From: Alphaproteobacteria bacterium UBA3650
Lineage (GTDB): Bacteria; Pseudomonadota; Alphaproteobacteria; CAAHEQ01; UBA3637
Assembly: GCA_002373815.1 (NCBI GenBank)
Contig: DFKH01000035.1
Span: forward strand, 1 to 11,668
Direction of reading: 5' to 3'
Length of the DNA stretch: 11,668 bases
Within the stretch, counting starts at the first letter, position 1, and each line of letters begins with the position of its first letter. The notes beneath the pieces are model-generated. The model was given only the letters and a program-made list of their open reading frames with translations. It had not been told where the DNA came from and did no database searches. Shown here one piece after another: positions 1 through 6,097 of the stretch. The translations under genes and the position numbers were made by a program.

Positions 1-671
1 CCGCGATGAACTGCGCCTTGACGATGGACACGCCACATCCAATAGCTATCAGCACTATTCATTTCTTTCACATATGCATCAGTGGCTGAGATAAGAGATT
101 CATATGGTAATTCATCATATGTTTTATCATCTAGCCAGCCTAATTGTCCATAAGGATGAGCCATATTTTTTTTGCCCCAATTTGTTGCGTAAACGCTTTG
201 TGCAACGGCAAGACCTGGGACAATTTCTTCAACTTTTAACATCAGTTGATCTAATTGTGTTTGAATTGTTTTGTTAATAACAACATCATATTTTTCAACT
301 AATGCATGGAAAAAACTTTCTTCAATTTCCGACCATTTTTCGCCTTTTTCATATTTGCTTTTTAAGGCGGTTAGTAACATTCTTTCTTTTATCGCTTGCT
401 CATTGGCACGTAAAATCAATGCAGTGATGACATTCATATAAAGCTCGCCAGAACCATTTTCTGAAAAATCATCTGGTAATTTATCTACGAATATTCGAGG
501 AACTTGTGTTTCTGTGGCATCTTTAAATAGATCTTGCAGTTCTTTTGTTGTTTTCGGTGTCACAACTTGTCCAGATACATCTTTTGTCAATTCCTTGATG
601 GCTGCATCCAAATCTTGTGCTGTAACAGGTAGTATCCAAAAGAATAATAACAATGCAATACATTTACGCAT
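1..671 (-). CDS. Bax-like glucosaminidase-domain protein, 3' truncated by window edge, probable pseudoenzyme
   Basis: Partial gene: 223 codons are visible and the C-terminus lies outside the window. The ATG at 669-671 overlaps the end of murJ by 8 bases (ATGCGTAA), so the two are very likely co-transcribed and translationally coupled. Residues 1-18 form a signal peptide (MRKC, a hydrophobic run, then VTA-QD), so the product should be periplasmic. The body matches the Bax/PF01832 pattern as I know it: VPRIFVDKLP (57-66), ITALILRANEQAIKERMLL (82-100), KYDVV (127-131), VPGLAVAQ (151-158), FGQ-like YGQLGW (174-179), PYESL (189-193) and YVKEMN (200-205). Family members cleave peptidoglycan at N-acetylglucosamine. 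The motif that normally reads AQAxxESGWG reads AQSVYATNWG here (157-166), so the catalytic Glu is Ala162. The fold is therefore recognisable while the catalysis is doubtful. Family assignment is from memory of the motif, without a search. Confidence 0.75.
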   Translation of the reverse strand, partial: MRKCIALLLFFWILPVTAQDLDAAIKELTKDVSGQVVTPKTTKELQDLFKDATETQVPRIFVDKLPDDFSENGSGELYMNVITALILRANEQAIKERMLLTALKSKYEKGEKWSEIEESFFHALVEKYDVVINKTIQTQLDQLMLKVEEIVPGLAVAQSVYATNWGKKNMAHPYGQLGWLDDKTYDELPYESLISATDAYVKEMNSADSYWMWRVHRQGAVHR

Positions 672-2250
672 GAACTTTTCCCCCTTTGCGTTTCAAGAAT
701 GCTATTATCTGTTTAACAGAAAAAGCTTTGGTTGTCAAGAGAGAAATGAAGAAAGTTAAACCTCCAGTAGCAACCAATATGCCTAACATTAAAATTTGCC
801 AAAATTTTCCATCAATGCTTGGAATAAATTGCATGAGCCAACGCCCGATAATAAGAATGATTGCCATAATGATGCAAGAGATTATAATTCGAACGACTCG
901 ATATTTAAATAAAGAGTCTAAACTAAATTCTTTATTATGTCTTAAGCGAACCCAATATTGTGCTGCATTGACCCAAGTTGTTAGGCCTGTTGCCAATGCG
1001 ATACCTACATAGCCAAGGAATGGCATCATACTTAAAGCTAAAATTGCATTTAAGACAACACCTACAATGGCTATTTTAACGGGTGTTGTTGTGTCTCCTC
1101 TTGCGTAGAAAAATGGAGATAGCGCTTTTGTCATCATATAGGCGGGGAGACCAATTGCAAAAACGATCAAGGCGCGAGCGGTATGAATTGTGTCATTTGA
1201 CGTGAACGCCCCATGTTCAAACAAAGTGCGTATGATTGGCTCTGCCAAAATAATCAGACCCATCATAGAGGCGCTTGACATGGCTATCGATAATTCTAAA
1301 CCACGATTAAGTTGTGTATTTGCTTGTTCCCGTTCGCCTGATTTAATATGGTGTGATAAGACGGGGAGTAGTGCTGTTCCAATCGCAACGCCTATAATGC
1401 CAATAGGCAATTGAAACAGATGTTGTGCATAGTTTAACCACGACATTGCTCCAGCCCCTACTAATGAGACAAATAAAGTATCTAAAAACAGGTTTATCTG
1501 ATAAACGCCTGATCCCAATACGCCTGGAGCCATTTTTTTTAAGAGAATTTTTACTTCCTTTGACATATGAAATAGTGTGCAGATTGGATTCACTAATCCA
1601 AAAAGATATCCTGCTTTTTTTATATGCCAAGTAAGAAATAATAATTCTATAATGCCGGCGCCAGTAACCCCCCATGCCAATGCGTAGGCTGGGGCGCTTT
1701 CACCAGACAAAAATGGTGTTAAAGCCAATAATGATCCAATCATACACAAGTTTAAAATTGTAGGCGTGAAAGCGGCAGCCCAAAATTTACAAATTGAATT
1801 TAAGATGCCTGCCAATAAAGAAACTAAAGAAACAAATAATAAAAATGGAAAAGTAATGCGGGAAAGAGAGGTAGTAAGCTCTAATTTTCCTGGAATTTGA
1901 TCGAAACCTGGGGCAAATAAAAACATCAATCCAGGCATTAAAATTTCCATAATGATTACAAAAATCAATAAAACATAGAATAAAAAGCTAAAAGCTGTTT
2001 TGGCAAAAGCCAAAGCCTCTTGTTTGCTTTTGTGTAGTTCACCTGTAAACAGTGGAACAAATGCAACATTTAAAGTGCCTTCTGCAAACAAACTGCGAAA
2101 TAAATTAGGAAAGCGCAAGGCTACAAAAAAAGCATCGGCTGCCATGCTTGCCCCTAAAAAACGGGCAATCAAAATATCACGAATAAAACCGACCACACGA
2201 CTGATGGCCGTTCCCCCACTGACCGTAGCTATACTCTTTAATAATGACAT
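664..2250 (-). CDS. murJ: MurJ, lipid II flippase
   Basis: Integral inner-membrane flippase of the MOP superfamily that moves lipid II to the periplasmic side for peptidoglycan synthesis. The frame is also open from a TTG at 2286. I choose the ATG at 2248-2250 because the protein then begins MSLLKSIATVSGGTAISRV, the classical MurJ/MviN start, and the 12 extra residues are atypical. Length is 528 aa, near the family norm of about 510-530. Conserved stretches include GFIRDILIARFLGAS, DAFFVALRFPNLFRSLFAEG and AFVPLF near the N-terminus, and a dozen or more hydrophobic segments follow. The ribosome binding site is weak (TTAGGTATA, about 16 bases upstream). The last 8 bases overlap the start of the Bax-like gene, linking lipid II export with a peptidoglycan-processing-fold protein. 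Essential housekeeping gene, with no sign of damage. Confidence 0.97.
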   Translation of the reverse strand: MSLLKSIATVSGGTAISRVVGFIRDILIARFLGASMAADAFFVALRFPNLFRSLFAEGTLNVAFVPLFTGELHKSKQEALAFAKTAFSFLFYVLLIFVIIMEILMPGLMFLFAPGFDQIPGKLELTTSLSRITFPFLLFVSLVSLLAGILNSICKFWAAAFTPTILNLCMIGSLLALTPFLSGESAPAYALAWGVTGAGIIELLFLTWHIKKAGYLFGLVNPICTLFHMSKEVKILLKKMAPGVLGSGVYQINLFLDTLFVSLVGAGAMSWLNYAQHLFQLPIGIIGVAIGTALLPVLSHHIKSGEREQANTQLNRGLELSIAMSSASMMGLIILAEPIIRTLFEHGAFTSNDTIHTARALIVFAIGLPAYMMTKALSPFFYARGDTTTPVKIAIVGVVLNAILALSMMPFLGYVGIALATGLTTWVNAAQYWVRLRHNKEFSLDSLFKYRVVRIIISCIIMAIILIIGRWLMQFIPSIDGKFWQILMLGILVATGGLTFFISLLTTKAFSVKQIIAFLKRKGGKVHA

Positions 2251-2299
2251 GTCAAACACTATATACCTAAAAAAAAATTGATGCAAGTAAAAAAAGTTC

Positions 2300-2328
2300 T
2301 TGCAATTTAAATTAAAATGGTGTAAAAA
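2300..2328 (+). promoter_or_regulatory. Probable promoter of tRNA-Val
   Basis: TTGCAA at 2300-2305, 17-base spacer, TAAAAA at 2323-2328. Predicted start is near 2335, about a dozen bases before the mature tRNA. The -10 element is poor, so this is a moderate call. Confidence 0.4.
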
Positions 2329-2347
2329 TATGTTGTTTTAGTTTTAT

Positions 2348-2424
2348 GGGTGTGTAGCTCAGGTGGTTAGAGCGTTACGTTGACATCGTAAAGGTCGCTG
2401 GTTCGAGTCCAATCACACCCACCA
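2348..2424 (+). tRNA. tRNA-Val (anticodon GAC)
   Basis: 77 nt with encoded CCA. The acceptor stem GGGTGTG/CACACCC pairs perfectly, the D arm is GCTC...GAGC, and the anticodon stem TTACG/CGTAA holds the loop TTGACAT, giving anticodon GAC at 2382-2384. The T loop is TTCGAGT. The gene is intact: its 3' end serves as the attachment site of the island, and the island supplies the bases after the CCA. The original 3' flank now lies at 8351-8390. Confidence 0.97.
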
Positions 2425-2427
2425 TTT
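2408..2427 (+). repeat. attL core: tRNA-Val 3' end direct repeat
   Basis: TCCAATCACACCCACCATTT covers the tail of the T arm, the 3' acceptor strand, the CCA and three bases beyond. The same 20 bases recur at 8337-8356 in the same orientation. This is the standard signature of site-specific integration into a tRNA gene by a tyrosine integrase, and the integrase gene lies 298 bases away. Confidence 0.93.
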
Positions 2428-2435
2428 ATAAATAG

Positions 2436-2461
2436 CGCCTTGATTTATAAGGCGTTTTTTT
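2436..2461 (+). terminator. Intrinsic terminator behind tRNA-Val, supplied by the island
   Basis: Stem CGCCTT/AAGGCG (2436-2441 with 2449-2454), 7-base loop, then seven T. It replaces the original terminator displaced to 8358-8390. It resembles the terminator behind tRNA-Met (8488-8515) in loop and flanks. Confidence 0.85.
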
Positions 2462-2483
2462 ATGCCCATTTGACGGATTTTTG

Positions 2484-2522
2484 GTGTAACACAGGGGTGT
2501 AACACAAAACTGTAACACAAAG
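2484..2522 (+). repeat. Three tandem 13-bp repeats with palindromic core GTGTAACAC
   Basis: Units start at 2484, 2497 and 2510: GTGTAACACAGGG, GTGTAACACAAAA, CTGTAACACAAAG. The core GTGTAACAC is an imperfect palindrome around a central base. Two units with the same 13-bp phasing are in the inverted module at 8444-8465, and one lone copy is at 4529-4540 upstream of the DUF6876-like gene. The spacing and placement suggest binding sites for a protein (regulator, excisionase or integrase arm sites). Which one cannot be told from sequence. Confidence 0.85.
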
Positions 2523-2524
2523 AC

Positions 2525-2549
2525 AAAAAAACAGAGAGTGAAAACACTC
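2525..2549 (-). terminator. Outward-facing hairpin, likely terminator for integrase transcript
   Basis: Read on the minus strand: GAGTG-TTTT-CACTC stem-loop, TCTG, then seven T (plus-strand A run 2525-2531). The stem is only 5 bp. Support comes from the inverted copy at 8412-8437, which keeps a stem (GGGG/CCCC) and the CTG-T7 tail although the bases differ. It would stop integrase-strand transcription from running into the tRNA. Confidence 0.55.
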
Positions 2550-2558
2550 CCTATTTTG

Positions 2559-2614
2559 TAACATTTTTGGGCACAAATACTAACATTTTATACATCACTT
2601 TATTTAACATTTTT
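2559..2614 (+). repeat. Three TAACATTTT direct repeats, candidate integrase arm sites
   Basis: TAACATTTT at 2559-2567, 2581-2589 and 2605-2613 (spacings 22 and 24, about two helical turns). A further copy is at 8179-8187 just inside the right end, and one on the minus strand lies in the inverted module at 8395-8404. Tyrosine integrases bind short arm-type repeats near attP, and the position fits. The sequence is AT-rich, so chance similarity is possible. The remaining stretch 2574-2724 shows no gene. Confidence 0.45.
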
Positions 2615-2724
2615 ATGACGGATGGTTTTTGAAGATATTTGCCCTTTTGAACGATTGCTTTTGTGAGACACTGAATACATCAATGACAGATGCTCATCCA
2701 TGAGACACACCCCATTTATGACAT

Positions 2725-3849
2725 TTAGTTTTTTGCCCGTAGATACCGCATAACAAAACAGTCCATAAATGACTTCTTCAATTCTGACAGTTCCCGATTG
2801 ATTGGATAGTTGATTTTTGTTAGTTCTTCTAGCATAATCTTTATGTCCTTCTTATGCGCATATACTCTCTGTCCTGTTCCGCTATCAGTCCAACCACAAA
2901 TAGCATTCTGATATTCGGCAGGTATTCTTTTTTCCACGGCCTTTGTTTCGAATGTGTGACGAAATGAATGGAATACCTTATCATTCCCTGTGATTCCAAG
3001 ATGGTCTAGATGCCTAGCAAACCAACTTTGAATAATTTTGCCGTAACCATTCCTTTTTGTTTTGGTTAATTCAGAAAATAATTTCTCTTGTTGGTTTCTT
3101 CTTTGGTATTCCACATAATTCAAGAAACCCATTTCAATCAGTTTAGGATGTATTGGGATAACTCTGTTTGAACTTTTATTTTTCAATGACTTATCTTTAT
3201 CATTTGAATTAATACTAAAGCAAGGAATGTTCTTTTCTTTAATCACATCAGAGACATTTAACTGACAAATTTCGTTCTGCCTACATCCATGGTACAAAGC
3301 AATAATTGGTATCCAAAATCTTGCTATCTGTTTCTGGGCGTGTGGGTCTGGATATGTTGTTGGATTGAATATTTTGTGTAGTTCCTCTGGTGTAAATGGA
3401 CTTCGCACAATAGAAGGCAGTTTTTTAGGCATATCTATGAAATCATTCAAGCTATTCTGTATAAGTTCCTCTCTAACAGCAAATCTCATAAACTCCTTAA
3501 AGGTAATAAGCATAGATTTAATAGTCGCTTTTGAAATCGTTTGGGATGGAACATTTGTCAATAATGATAAAATTGATTCATTTGTACCAAGTTTTGTTCT
3601 CCACCTTTTAGGAACTTGATGTATTTTTTCACAAAGTGTTCTACAATCTTGGGGAGTTATATCCTCAATATACTCTTTGTTCATTAGTCCAAAGCAAAGT
3701 TGTACAGCAAGATAGTTATTATCTAATTGGATTATTCCTACACCTTTTAAATTTTGTTTCATCCTAGCATATCGTTTGAAGAACTTTTCCCAATGGGTTG
3801 CTGCCATAGAGTGATGAATTCGTTCATCTGTCTTCATCTTATCATACAA
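2725..3849 (-). CDS. Tyrosine recombinase / phage-type integrase
   Basis: 374 aa. The catalytic domain is complete: Arg190 in HGCRQNEIC, likely Lys225 in LKNKSSNRVIPI, His294 and Arg297 in HSFRHTF, Trp320 in ICGWT, and nucleophile Tyr330 in QRVYAHKK. Residues about 18-135 look like the helical core-binding (SAM-like) domain. It should catalyse integration at the tRNA-Val site and, with an excisionase, excision. The start is uncertain: the frame opens at a TTG (3847-3849), an ATG follows at 3837, and neither has a good ribosome binding site. Many relatives carry an extra N-terminal domain of 50-100 residues, absent here, and a disrupted region lies immediately upstream, so N-terminal truncation is possible. 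The 3' end faces attL across about 300 bases. Confidence 0.93.
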   Translation of the reverse strand: MYDKMKTDERIHHSMAATHWEKFFKRYARMKQNLKGVGIIQLDNNYLAVQLCFGLMNKEYIEDITPQDCRTLCEKIHQVPKRWRTKLGTNESILSLLTNVPSQTISKATIKSMLITFKEFMRFAVREELIQNSLNDFIDMPKKLPSIVRSPFTPEELHKIFNPTTYPDPHAQKQIARFWIPIIALYHGCRQNEICQLNVSDVIKEKNIPCFSINSNDKDKSLKNKSSNRVIPIHPKLIEMGFLNYVEYQRRNQQEKLFSELTKTKRNGYGKIIQSWFARHLDHLGITGNDKVFHSFRHTFETKAVEKRIPAEYQNAICGWTDSGTGQRVYAHKKDIKIMLEELTKINYPINRELSELKKSFMDCFVMRYLRAKN

Positions 3850-3869
3850 GAGATATTACGAATGAAGAT

Positions 3870-4131
3870 TTAGGAGGGAAAATCGCTTTGGATAATTATG
3901 CAAATATGACATTGGCGATTGAAGATTCCTATAAAAAATATGCTATGAGTGAAGAAATGCCAACAGTTGGAAATATATATTTTTATGGAGATATCTATAT
4001 CCGCTCCTTTAAGAAGTATCTTTACCATTTCCATGTCAGGATGAAATGTAGCAAACTCACACAAAGGTGTTTCTTCTTTGCTGCAATCTGGTTTGCCTAA
4101 AATGGCTTCTTTGATTTGTTCTTTGTCCATT
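3870..4131 (-). pseudogene. Truncated ankyrin-repeat gene
   Basis: ATG at 4129-4131 overlaps the stop of the upstream gene (TAATG), a coupled start. The first 46 residues look real. Residues 21-46 (TPLCEF, ATFHPDMEMVKILL, KGADID) match one ankyrin repeat (consensus TPLHxAAxxxxxEVVKLLLxxGADxN). After about residue 47 (near position 3990) the frame becomes a Cys/Ile/Phe-rich string to the stop at 3870, unlike any ankyrin repeat, as if the gene were cut and joined to foreign sequence. On the plus strand the joined stretch, about 3846-3990, is open and reads acidic and protein-like (NEDLGGKIALDNY, EDSYKKYAMSEEMP) without a clear start. I do not recognise it. Ankyrin proteins are protein-binding and usually carry several repeats, so this remnant is probably non-functional. 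Confidence 0.6.
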
Positions 4132-4498
4132 AGTATTCCGTGTTCCAAAATAGAACACCCTCCTGATAAAAGAACTTCCATTTTCCGTGCGGGCAATCCG
4201 TAAAGGGAATTTCCTGCTTGTGAAGTATTTTGGTTTTATTCTTAAATGTGATCTTGGCAGTATTGTCATCTCTAACAATAAGTTTTACACCAATGAGGTC
4301 TGTATTTAGATCTGGCTTGGTCTTTACGAAACTATTCACAAGATCTAAAAACCAATATGCTTCTGCCTTGTCACAGAAGATCTTAACGCCATCTGTATAT
4401 TCAAAAGCAAGGTGCTTGTTTGTATAGTAGTTCTCGCTCCCCGTACAAAAGAACAACGCCTCCTGTAACTTTATATTTCTCTCATCTTCTTTATCCAT
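4130..4498 (-). CDS. DUF6876-like small protein
   Basis: 122 aa, no signal peptide, cytoplasmic. Motifs resemble the DUF6876 family as I recall it: TGSENYY (19-25), YTDGVK (34-39), AYWFLD (47-52), PFTDCP (98-103), GVLFWNTEY (114-122). The family occurs in phages and integrative elements, and I know of no established function. The start is well supported: AAAGGAG lies 6-7 bases before the ATG. A TAATG junction couples it to the truncated ankyrin gene. A copy of the island's GTGTAACAC repeat lies 31 bases upstream of the start codon, between promoter and gene, so this transcript may be controlled by whatever binds the island ends. Confidence 0.7.
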   Translation of the reverse strand: MDKEDERNIKLQEALFFCTGSENYYTNKHLAFEYTDGVKIFCDKAEAYWFLDLVNSFVKTKPDLNTDLIGVKLIVRDDNTAKITFKNKTKILHKQEIPFTDCPHGKWKFFYQEGVLFWNTEY

Positions 4499-4528
4499 TT
4501 TGTCTCCTTTCTGTTGCTACAAAAAGGA

Positions 4529-4540
4529 GTGTAACACAAA
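4529..4540 (-). promoter_or_regulatory. Lone GTGTAACACAAA copy upstream of the DUF6876-like gene
   Basis: Identical over 12 bases (GTGTAACACAAA) to the second of the tandem units at 2497-2508. It sits in the leader of the minus-strand gene, between the candidate promoter (4608-4635) and its ribosome binding site. Candidate operator shared with the island ends. Confidence 0.5.
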
Positions 4541-4607
4541 CGAACATTTCTGTTCCTAGGTTATTAGTTATAAGGGAAACTCTCTCTCAAAATGCCCGAA
4601 TTGCCTT

Positions 4608-4635
4608 ATACTACCGCATTTCCCATAAAAAACAA
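4608..4635 (-). promoter_or_regulatory. Candidate promoter for the DUF6876-like/ankyrin transcript
   Basis: Minus strand TTGTTT (4630-4635), 16-base spacer, TAGTAT (4608-4613). Acceptable but not consensus. The leader would be about 100 bases and carry the 4529-4540 repeat. Confidence 0.4.
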
Positions 4636-4674
4636 GAGCGTTTTAAAAAAGTTTAAAAAAATTAAAAAAAGAGC

Positions 4675-4703
4675 TTGATTTTAATGTTCGTTATTTTTCA
4701 TAA
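4675..4703 (+). promoter_or_regulatory. Candidate promoter for the serine recombinase
   Basis: TTGATT at 4675-4680, 17-base spacer, TCATAA at 4698-4703, preceded by an A-rich tract (4642-4670) that could act as an UP element. The -10 is weak. Confidence 0.35.
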
Positions 4704-4718
4704 AGAAAACATCCAATA

Positions 4719-4764
4719 AATACCCATAGATATTATAAAGGAGTTAAAATGATTTATGGGTATT
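4719..4764 (+). repeat. 10-bp inverted repeat enclosing the recombinase start
   Basis: AATACCCATA (4719-4728) and its exact reverse complement TATGGGTATT (4755-4764), 26 bases apart. The ribosome binding site AAAGGAG (4737-4743) and ATG (4749-4751) lie in the loop, and the right arm encodes residues 3-6 of the protein (YGYC). It could be an mRNA hairpin that presents or hides the start, or a binding site for autoregulation. Confidence 0.6.
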
Positions 4765-5339
4765 GTAGATGTTCAACAGGGAAGCAAACGGTTAGTCATC
4801 AGCATTATGAGGTTCAAAAGTTTGCCAAGGAGAATGGACTTCAAATTGACGAGTGGATTGAAGAAACTATTACTTCCCGAAAACCACTTGCCAAAAGAAG
4901 ATTGGGCGAGTTATTAAATAATATGAAGGAAGACGATATACTAATCACACCCGAGATCTCACGCATTGGAAGAAGTTTGCTTGAGGTAATGTCAATCTTA
5001 CAGACCTGTTTAGAAAAGAACTGCCAGATCTGGACGATTAAAGAAAACTACCGCCTAGGAGCTGATATCCAAAGCAAAGTGTTAGCTTTTGCCTTTGGGC
5101 TAGCAGCGGAGATTGAGCGTAATCTAATTTCACAGAGAACAAAAGCGAGTTTGGAATCATTGAAGAAAGATGGTAAAAAACTCGGTCGTCCATTTGGTTC
5201 TAAAAACAAGGCGTTGAAGCTATCTAAAAATCGTACAAAGATAAACAACCTTCTTGCCAAAGGATTGCCTAAATCCCAGATTGCTCGCATCCTCGGTGTA
5301 GATAAAATGACAATGTATAGGTTTCTTCGTGAGAATTAA
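4749..5339 (+). CDS. Serine recombinase, Mpi-type DNA invertase/resolvase
   Basis: 196 aa. N-terminal catalytic domain with the nucleophile Ser9 in MIYGYCRCSTGKQT and Arg7. The second active-site block reads ISRIGRS (70-76), keeping Arg72 and Arg75; the Asp of the usual DRLGR is Ser71, as in the master invertase Mpi branch. Further Mpi-like stretches are WIEETITSRKP (36-46), WTIKENYRLGADIQSKVLAFAFGL (95-118) and the E-helix AEIERNLISQRTK (120-132). GRPFG (146-150) starts the hinge, and a helix-turn-helix follows at about 175-194 (KSQIARILGVDKMTMYRFL). The start has AAAGGAG 5 bases upstream. Such enzymes invert or resolve DNA between short repeats and can switch several promoters. I found no convincing invertible segment in this window, so its target may lie elsewhere or it may act on the island itself. 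Confidence 0.92.
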   Translation: MIYGYCRCSTGKQTVSHQHYEVQKFAKENGLQIDEWIEETITSRKPLAKRRLGELLNNMKEDDILITPEISRIGRSLLEVMSILQTCLEKNCQIWTIKENYRLGADIQSKVLAFAFGLAAEIERNLISQRTKASLESLKKDGKKLGRPFGSKNKALKLSKNRTKINNLLAKGLPKSQIARILGVDKMTMYRFLREN

Positions 5340-5351
5340 AAATATGAGAGA

Positions 5352-5723
5352 TTACTTGATAGAATTTGCCAACAGCCAATCTATTAACTCTGCTTCTGTC
5401 ATATGGCCACTAGCAACCTTCATAAAAGCAACATATTTTTCTTCTTCTGTTGCTGTAATGGTATAACCAGCTTTTACCAACGTTAATTCACACAAAACCA
5501 TTCCAACACGCTTGTTCCCATCCACGAAAGGATGATTGCGGATAATTCCATACGCCAAACTCGCACTTAAATGAACTGGTGTTAAGTGTTTTCTATAAGC
5601 TTTTAGATTTTGTGGACGTGCTAACGCACTTTCTAGCAAATCTTCATCTCGTATACCATCCAAACCTCCAAAACGTAAAATCAGCTTTGTATGGACAGCT
5701 AAAACAAATTGTTTTTTAATCAT
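5352..5723 (-). CDS. doc: Doc/Fic-family toxin (death-on-curing type)
   Basis: 123 aa, typical Doc length. The Fic motif is at 64-72, HPFVDGNKR. The His is present, and Lys71 replaces the second Gly of the canonical HPFxxGNGR, as in Doc proteins, where the fold phosphorylates EF-Tu rather than AMPylating (known for P1 Doc, which has HIFNDANKR). N-terminal FGGLDGIRDEDLLESALARPQ (18-38) is also typical Doc sequence. The ATG overlaps the antitoxin stop by 4 bases (ATGA), so translation is coupled. The toxin would arrest growth if the antitoxin is lost, stabilising the island. Intact by sequence. Substrate is inferred from the family. Confidence 0.92.
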   Translation of the reverse strand: MIKKQFVLAVHTKLILRFGGLDGIRDEDLLESALARPQNLKAYRKHLTPVHLSASLAYGIIRNHPFVDGNKRVGMVLCELTLVKAGYTITATEEEKYVAFMKVASGHMTEAELIDWLLANSIK

Positions 5724-5944
5724 TCTGCCAACTTCTTTAAAACATTCTTGTTCTTGGAAATGATATTATCCACTAAAGCCATATCCTTTGCGAAATCTGG
5801 ATCATATGGAGTTAATTCAATTCCATTTTTTGTTTCTACGATATAGAGCTTATCCCCTTCGGAACATTTCAACTTAGCCATAATTTCCTTTGGAAACACA
5901 ATTCCATTGGAATTACCAATTTTTCTAATTGCTAAACAGTTCAT
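5720..5944 (-). CDS. AbrB/MazE-type antitoxin
   Basis: 74 aa. Residues 1-45 are a swapped-hairpin AbrB/MazE DNA-binding domain (AIRKIGNSNGIVFPKEIM, then EGDKLYIVETKNGIELTPY). The charged tail 46-74 would wrap and block the toxin. It precedes the Doc-type toxin with a 4-base overlap. A strong ribosome binding site AGGAGG (5950-5955) lies 5 bases before the ATG. The perfect palindrome over its own -10 box indicates autorepression, as is usual for such pairs. Confidence 0.92.
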   Translation of the reverse strand: MNCLAIRKIGNSNGIVFPKEIMAKLKCSEGDKLYIVETKNGIELTPYDPDFAKDMALVDNIISKNKNVLKKLAE

Positions 5945-5957
5945 TCATTCCTCCTTT

Positions 5958-5997
5958 GTTATAACAATCATTATAACACTAATGTTTTAAATGTCAA
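5958..5997 (-). promoter_or_regulatory. Strong promoter with operator palindrome for the toxin-antitoxin operon
   Basis: Minus strand TTGACA (5992-5997), 16-base spacer, TATAAT (5970-5975): both hexamers are consensus. A perfect inverted repeat GTTATAA/TTATAAC (5958-5964 and 5971-5977, 6-base spacer) covers the -10 box and start point and is a likely antitoxin binding site. Confidence 0.85.
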
Positions 5998-6062
5998 GGT
6001 GTTTTTTATTTGAATTACATTTTTTAATCCGTTAGATTGTTAAATGGTCTTAAACAAATCAA

Positions 6063-6091
6063 TTGACATGTTCCCGTAAATACATTAGCAT
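6063..6091 (+). promoter_or_regulatory. Promoter of the lipoprotein gene, apparently giving a leaderless mRNA
   Basis: TTGACA at 6063-6068, 17-base spacer, TAGCAT at 6086-6091. The expected start point (6097-6099) coincides with the ATG at 6098-6100, and no Shine-Dalgarno sequence is present upstream. Confidence 0.6.
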
Positions 6092-6097
6092 AACGAT

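Larger units (their letters stand above)
2431..2573 (+). repeat. Left-end module of the island, inverted copy at 8391-8518
   Basis: Order from the tRNA inward: intrinsic terminator (2436-2461), a conserved ATGCC...ACGGAT stretch, three 13-bp repeats (2484-2522), A-rich GACAAAAAAACAG, an outward-facing hairpin (2525-2549), then TGTAACATTTTT. The reverse complement of 8391-8518 has the same order. Between 2449-2534 and 8428-8500 the two copies match at 69 of 73 positions, and the left copy is longer by exactly one 13-bp repeat. The hairpin arms differ while remaining paired. Confidence 0.9.

Noticed and set aside
2484..2522. Possible CRISPR-like array
   Set aside because: The repeats are 13 bp, directly adjacent with no spacers, and there are no cas genes.
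3888..4100. Plus-strand open frame with an AGGAGGG upstream
   Set aside because: The start would be TTG. The first 35 residues look protein-like, but the rest is antisense to the ankyrin remnant. It is more likely a gene fragment inside a rearrangement junction than a gene.
4719..4764. Self-invertible switch for the serine recombinase
   Set aside because: The arms are 10 bp and only 26 bp apart, far shorter than segments inverted by known serine invertases, and inversion would rearrange conserved codons. Kept only as a hairpin or binding site.
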